A stretch of 64,000 nucleotides of DNA from Lachnoclostridium sp. (lineage in GTDB: Bacteria > Bacillota > Clostridia > Lachnospirales > Lachnospiraceae): the NCBI GenBank assembly GCA_021770065.1, contig JAETRR010000022.1, positions 17,979 through 81,978 on the forward strand. The letters run 5' to 3'. Below are positions 60,737 through 64,000 of the stretch, piece by piece. Below the pieces are notes generated by a model, which saw nothing but the letters and a program-made list of their open reading frames with translations, was not told where the DNA came from and searched no databases. A program made the position numbers and the translations under genes. Position 1 is the first letter of the stretch, and every line of letters begins with the position of its first letter.

Positions 60737-61696
60737 TTATAATTTATAATAGTGTTCCGAACTTGCTAATTTCATATTCATCAGTCTGTTTTCTTTGTCA
60801 ATATCTGACTCAAGATCAATGGGCATACAACCTCGTATTAAGTCTCCTTTTGCTCCCGTTAGATTTTCTATTTCTACAATACTAACACCTGCTTTTAATA
60901 AATTAGTAATTCCGTATTTTGAAATTCCGGTAGTATCCATTCTTAAAATTGTGACAGATAAGAAATCAGCAATTCCAGAATAAATGGATTTATGCCATTG
61001 AGAACTATCTTGATTGCAAAATAGATACTTGGAAGATAAATTAAGAACATTTTCTCGCAATTTGCAAAAAATTCGGAATTGTAAGCTCAAATTGACAGGA
61101 AGTCTTATTGTATATTTTTGAATGGTAATAGTATTTTCGTCAAGTTTTAAATGATCAAATTTTAAATCTCGAATAACAGAATATTTTGCACCCGTTAAAA
61201 TCATTAGTTTAATTGCTAACATTGAAGAAACTTTTGAAAAGGACATAGATTCAATGTTATTTGTATACTCTCTAAAATACGAATCTATAGTTATTATGAT
61301 GTCATTTATTTCTGTATTTGTGCAGGGAGATTTGACAGCTTTATTGGCAAGTTTTGGATTATTTCTAATATAATTCCCGATCATATTGTAATATGATGAT
61401 TCGCTTAGACGATATGAATTTATTTGTGCTAATAAATCATTGTTGGCAAACCACATTTGATCTATAGCATATCTGTAAAACTGTGCTATAGCTATGGCGT
61501 ATTTGGAAGCAATAGATTTTGAAGTATATCCGTTATGCGCTATGTTGTAATCTATACTTTCGATAATATGTTCAGTTCGTATTCCACCGAGTAATTTAGT
61601 GTTTATACTTTGAGAATCAGACAATAAGTAACTTTTAAAATTTTTTAGTTCGGGAATGTAGATATTAAAATCTTCAATCATTTCGTCAAAAGTCAT
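60737..61696 (-). CDS. Tyrosine-recombinase-like protein without catalytic residues
   Basis: A 319-residue AT-rich gene. The middle and C-terminus follow the tyrosine recombinase fold: 'AIKLMILTGAKYSVIRDLKFDHLKLDENTITIQKYTIRLP' corresponds to the usual 'TGxRxxEllxLxwxDid' segment, and 'GISKYGITNLLKAGVSIVEIENLTGAKGDLI' to the 'HxLRHtfathLlxxGxxlxxIqxlLGH' segment. The first Arg and the H-x-x-R pair are replaced, so it is probably not a recombinase. It may be a DNA-binding structural or regulatory relative. It is followed upstream by an XRE regulator, 6 bp apart. Confidence 0.6.
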   Translation of the reverse strand: MTFDEMIEDFNIYIPELKNFKSYLLSDSQSINTKLLGGIRTEHIIESIDYNIAHNGYTSKSIASKYAIAIAQFYRYAIDQMWFANNDLLAQINSYRLSESSYYNMIGNYIRNNPKLANKAVKSPCTNTEINDIIITIDSYFREYTNNIESMSFSKVSSMLAIKLMILTGAKYSVIRDLKFDHLKLDENTITIQKYTIRLPVNLSLQFRIFCKLRENVLNLSSKYLFCNQDSSQWHKSIYSGIADFLSVTILRMDTTGISKYGITNLLKAGVSIVEIENLTGAKGDLIRGCMPIDLESDIDKENRLMNMKLASSEHYYKL

Positions 61697-61702
61697 TTTT
61701 TC

Positions 61703-62278
61703 TCATCCTTTCTTATTTCGCCAATTATAGCTACATTTTTGGTCATCTCTTCCATTGTAATCAACTTTACTACTCGTAGCAGGCCAGTTGATTTTCCACT
61801 CAAAATACTCGTCCTCGGAAATTTCTCCATTTTTCAATTGCTCTTTCCGCAGACACCACTCCCGCATGAAATCATTGACTAAACCGTACTCTAGCCACAT
61901 ACCCACTGGGGCATGAGCAGGCCAGTCGTCATTGTCATAGTAACGCACCGATTTATCATCAGAAGCGTTGCACTTGCCGGGATTGCGGACAAGCTGAAAT
62001 AAATGAATCGTGCTGCGGTCATCTTCGTCAAGCCAAAGGAATGTGAGCATAATATCTTCGGCGCAACCGGGGGTAACACCAATAAAGTGAATATAATTGA
62101 CGTTCAGTATCTTTGCCATTTCCATTAAAGTGTTGTTTTTGGGAACACGATAGCCAGATTCATACTGTGCGATACGAACATCAGCGTTGCGTTCCTCATA
62201 GCCCAATTTCAAGCCTAATTCACGTTGTGTCATACCCCGAAATGTGCGTATTCTCTTTATCCGTTCTCCTAATACCAT
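61703..62278 (-). CDS. XRE-family HTH regulator
   Basis: A 191-residue regulator. Residues 4-65 are a Cro/C1-type HTH ('LGERIKRIRTFRGMTQRELGLKLGYEERNADVRIAQYESGYRVPKNNTLMEMAKILNV'). The rest is a Trp/Asp/Tyr-rich domain of unknown role ('FLWLDEDDRSTIHLFQL', 'WLEYGLVNDFMREWCLRKEQLKNGEISEDEYFEWKINWP') seen in Firmicutes mobile elements. It probably binds the TTTARCA half-sites in the divergent control region and keeps excision genes off. gaaagga precedes its ATG. Confidence 0.82.
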   Translation of the reverse strand: MVLGERIKRIRTFRGMTQRELGLKLGYEERNADVRIAQYESGYRVPKNNTLMEMAKILNVNYIHFIGVTPGCAEDIMLTFLWLDEDDRSTIHLFQLVRNPGKCNASDDKSVRYYDNDDWPAHAPVGMWLEYGLVNDFMREWCLRKEQLKNGEISEDEYFEWKINWPATSSKVDYNGRDDQKCSYNWRNKKG

Positions 62279-62317
62279 GTTAATTCTGTCCTTTCTGAAA
62301 TTATATATTTAAGGGAA

Positions 62318-62896
62318 TCATTTCTTTTGATATCTCATGTATATTTTTGCTGAAAATCCTTTCTGTTTGCTGTGCTTTTCTTTTACTCTTTTAAATTCCT
62401 TGAATCCTAATGCAGAATAGCAAGAGATAGCGGCAGTGTTGATATCTGTAACGTCAAGTACATAATCTTCATAGGGACTCTGTATCATACTTTCTTTCAG
62501 CATAGATGTAGCAATTCCTTTTCTTTGGTGTGTATTTCGGACAGCGACAAATTCAATATAGCCTGTGGTTGGCGGATAGTCTAATGATGATTCAAATTCT
62601 TCTTTTAATACTAAATTTGCAATGTTCCCTTTGATAAATCCAAAATTTTCTTTATAAGAAGTTATATCTGTTACTGCGGCTCTGCCGTTGCAATCAGATA
62701 TAGCTACGACACCAACTACTTTATTTTCGGATTCTGCTACATAAAACTTTGAAATCTGTATGCCTGTACTGATTGCGGTTGCTACGGTATGTGTATTTTT
62801 GCATAATACATCAAAATCTTTTTTAAATCCTTCTGCGATACACAAAGCGATATCACTCCTATCATTTTCGTTAGCTTGTCTGATATTTATGTTCAT
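62318..62896 (-). CDS. GNAT family N-acetyltransferase
   Basis: A 192-residue acetyltransferase. 'ITSYKENFGFIKGNIANLVLKEEF', 'IEFVAVRNTHQRKGIATSMLKESM' (acetyl-CoA loop Q/R-x-x-G-x-A) and 'LDVTDINTAAISCYSALGFKEFKRV' mark the GNAT fold. The substrate is unknown; such cargo genes in mobile elements may modify antibiotics, toxins or proteins. The ATG at 62896 is chosen for homology and the gaaagg site. It has low GC like its neighbours and lies 39 bp upstream of the XRE gene on the same strand. Confidence 0.85.
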   Translation of the reverse strand: MNINIRQANENDRSDIALCIAEGFKKDFDVLCKNTHTVATAISTGIQISKFYVAESENKVVGVVAISDCNGRAAVTDITSYKENFGFIKGNIANLVLKEEFESSLDYPPTTGYIEFVAVRNTHQRKGIATSMLKESMIQSPYEDYVLDVTDINTAAISCYSALGFKEFKRVKEKHSKQKGFSAKIYMRYQKK

Positions 62897-62967
62897 GCAA
62901 TTTCCTTTCAAAAGTTCGATTGTTTTATTCACTATATTTTAGCACATTTCAAATAATACGGCAAGAA

Positions 62968-63081
62968 AAACTTATCAGAAATGCTAAATTTAATAAAAAA
63001 GATAAGTTTAACAAATAAGCTATTGACAATAACAGAAATGTTAAGTATAATTCAAATACAGAATTTAACAAAAATGCTAAA
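62968..63081. promoter_or_regulatory. Divergent control region of the element with repeated operators
   Basis: A perfect promoter for xis-int: TTGACA (63023-63028), 17 bp, TATAAT (63046-63051). Half-sites TTTARCA or the complement occur at 62982-62988, 63007-63013, 63039-63045 (inside the spacer; TGTTAAG), 63064-63070 and 63075-63081. The last two form TTTAACA-aaaa-TGCTAAA. In addition AAACTTATC (62968-62976) and GATAAGTTT (63001-63009) are an exact inverted repeat. This arrangement suits a lysogeny-type switch controlled by the XRE protein. Confidence 0.7.
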
Positions 63082-63098
63082 CAAAAGGAGGATATTGA

Positions 63099-63290
63099 AT
63101 GAAGAATGAACTATTTGTAACTGCCGGGGAGGTAGCGCAGGAGTTGGGTGTTTCCAAACCATTTGCTTACAAATTAGTACGACAGATGAATGAGGAACTG
63201 GAAGAAAAAGGGTTTATCACAATCGCAGGACGTGTCAGTAGAAAATATTATGAAGAAAAATTCTACGGCATGGCGCAGGCGGCGAACTAA
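63099..63290 (+). CDS. Excisionase-like winged-helix protein
   Basis: A 63-residue protein 'MKNELFVTAGEVAQELGVSKPFAYKLVRQMNEELEEKGFITIAGRVSRKYYEEKFYG' with a MerR/Xis-like helix-turn-helix. It lies 12 bp before the integrase gene and has a strong aaaaggagg. Such proteins bend attachment-site DNA and direct the integrase towards excision. The assignment rests on size, HTH and context, as no single residue motif proves it. Confidence 0.78.
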   Translation: MKNELFVTAGEVAQELGVSKPFAYKLVRQMNEELEEKGFITIAGRVSRKYYEEKFYGMAQAAN

Positions 63291-63302
63291 GGAGGGCAGA
63301 TT

Positions 63303-64000
63303 ATGGCGGCATATAAAGATGAACAACGTGGAACATGGTATGTATCGTTCCATTATTATGACTGGACGGGGAAGAACTGCCGAAAAGTCAAGAGAGGTTT
63401 CAAAACCAAAAGAGAAGCTACGGAGTGGGAACATCATTTCCGCATGAAAGAAGCGGCTGACTTGGATATGACTTTCGGGGAATTTGTACAGGCATACACA
63501 AGGGATATGAAGCCGAAGCTGAAGCACAATACTTGGCTTACAAAGGAGCATATCTTACGCACAAAATTGTTACCGTACTTTGAGAATAAGAAAATGTGTG
63601 ATATTCGTGCAAAAGATATTATCCAGTGGCAGAATGAGCAGATTTCCTATCGTGATGAAAAAGGAAAGCCCTATGCACCGACTTACTTGAAAACTCTGCA
63701 ATCTGAATTGAGTGCATTGTTTAATCATGCGGTGCGGTTCTACGAATTAAAGAGCAATCCCGTTGTTAAAGCCGGGCCGCTTGGGAAAGGGAAAGCGGAA
63801 GAAATGCTTTTTTGGACGAAAGAAGAATATCTGAAATTTATCGAAGCAGTAAAGGATAAGCCATATTCCTATCAAGCATTTCAGATTTTATACTGGTGTG
63901 GCTTGCGTGTTGGCGAACTTTTAGCACTCACACCGCAGGATATAGATTTTGATAACAAGGTCATTCGGATAACAAAATCTTATCAGCGGTTAGAGGGAAA
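63303..64000 (+). CDS. int: Tyrosine-type integrase (partial, runs off the window)
   Basis: The first 232 codons of a site-specific tyrosine recombinase. The N-terminal arm-binding domain 'AAYKDEQRGTWYVSFHYYDWTGKNCRKVKRGFKTKREATEWE' and core-binding SAM-like domain ('FGEFVQAYTRDMKPKLKHNTWLTKEHILRTKLLPYFENKKMCDI') lead to the catalytic domain with the first Arg in 'WCGLRVGELLALTPQDIDF'. The remaining catalytic residues lie beyond 64000. The start ATG at 63303 follows ggaggg. It should catalyse insertion and, with the excisionase, removal of the element. Confidence 0.92.
   Translation, partial: MAAYKDEQRGTWYVSFHYYDWTGKNCRKVKRGFKTKREATEWEHHFRMKEAADLDMTFGEFVQAYTRDMKPKLKHNTWLTKEHILRTKLLPYFENKKMCDIRAKDIIQWQNEQISYRDEKGKPYAPTYLKTLQSELSALFNHAVRFYELKSNPVVKAGPLGKGKAEEMLFWTKEEYLKFIEAVKDKPYSYQAFQILYWCGLRVGELLALTPQDIDFDNKVIRITKSYQRLEG

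Larger units (their letters stand above)
60700..64000. mobile_element. Left part of an integrated element next to guaA
   Basis: Downstream of guaA the sequence becomes strongly AT-rich. It carries a recombinase-like protein, an XRE regulator and a GNAT acetyltransferase (all minus strand), then a divergent excisionase and integrase (plus strand) that run off the window. A short direct repeat TGATACCT occurs at 60708-60715 and 60718-60725, close to the probable left boundary, and could be part of an attachment site. The element type (ICE, phage-like or small island) cannot be decided because the right end is missing. Confidence 0.75.

Noticed and set aside
1..64000. CRISPR array, tRNA or rRNA genes
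   Set aside because: No regularly spaced identical repeats and no cloverleaf or rRNA segments were seen on either strand.

Overview
The window looks like chromosome of a spore-forming Lachnospiraceae-type Clostridia (Firmicutes). The reasons are the gene order (rpsF-ssb-rpsR; gdpP-rplI-dnaB; htrA-like/yhaM/rlmD), moderate GC with strong purine-rich Shine-Dalgarno sites, MecA, a class B sortase, and several sporulation genes (SpoIIID, SipL, CwlD and a Spo0A-box-preceded GH18 hydrolase). The genus cannot be fixed from sequence alone.

Layout. 1-6.5 kb: an AgrC-like kinase remnant, an NhaC antiporter, an SPFH/ribbon-helix-helix pair, a phosphopantetheinyl transferase, sortase B, a sirtuin and DUF951. 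6.7-8 kb: rpsF-ssb-rpsR. 8-11.8 kb: a GntR/UTRA regulator divergent from a SIS-domain protein and PTS IIB-IIC genes. 11.9-15.7 kb: gdpP-rplI-dnaB. 15.9-19.5 kb: a MerR-type protein, an SGNH hydrolase, a ferredoxin, DUF1858 and mecA. 20-22.6 kb: GH18 and cwlD. 22.7-29.5 kb: an AT-richer three-gene defence locus. 29.5-35.9 kb (minus strand): mutS2, a two-component pair and a DUF885 lipoprotein. 36-41.6 kb: an HtrA-like pseudoprotease, yhaM, rlmD, a sigma-70-like protein without region 4, and a hydrolase lipoprotein. 42-47.8 kb (minus): malQ-plsC-ddl-murF-oxidoreductase. 48-60.6 kb: sipL, ispE, murI, cardiolipin synthase, a PPIase lipoprotein, spoIIID, a MATE pump and guaA. 60.7 kb to the end: the start of an AT-rich integrated element with a recombinase-like protein, an XRE regulator, an acetyltransferase, an excisionase and an integrase cut by the window edge.

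The most notable system is at 22.7-29.5 kb. An 860-residue KAP/AAA-like P-loop ATPase and a 927-residue protein with a complete divergent adenosine-deaminase active site match the RdrA/RdrB architecture of RADAR anti-phage defence. They follow, with an 8-bp gene overlap, an unrecognised protein with a small alpha/beta domain and TPR-like repeats. A promoter, a 14-codon leader peptide and an intrinsic terminator precede all three genes, suggesting attenuation control.

The second notable feature is a family of intergenic palindromic elements (at least five copies plus a remnant, about 120-250 bp). They share a core, but the outer arms differ between copies while staying complementary within each copy. 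One copy sits exactly where a cold-shock protein gene is truncated.
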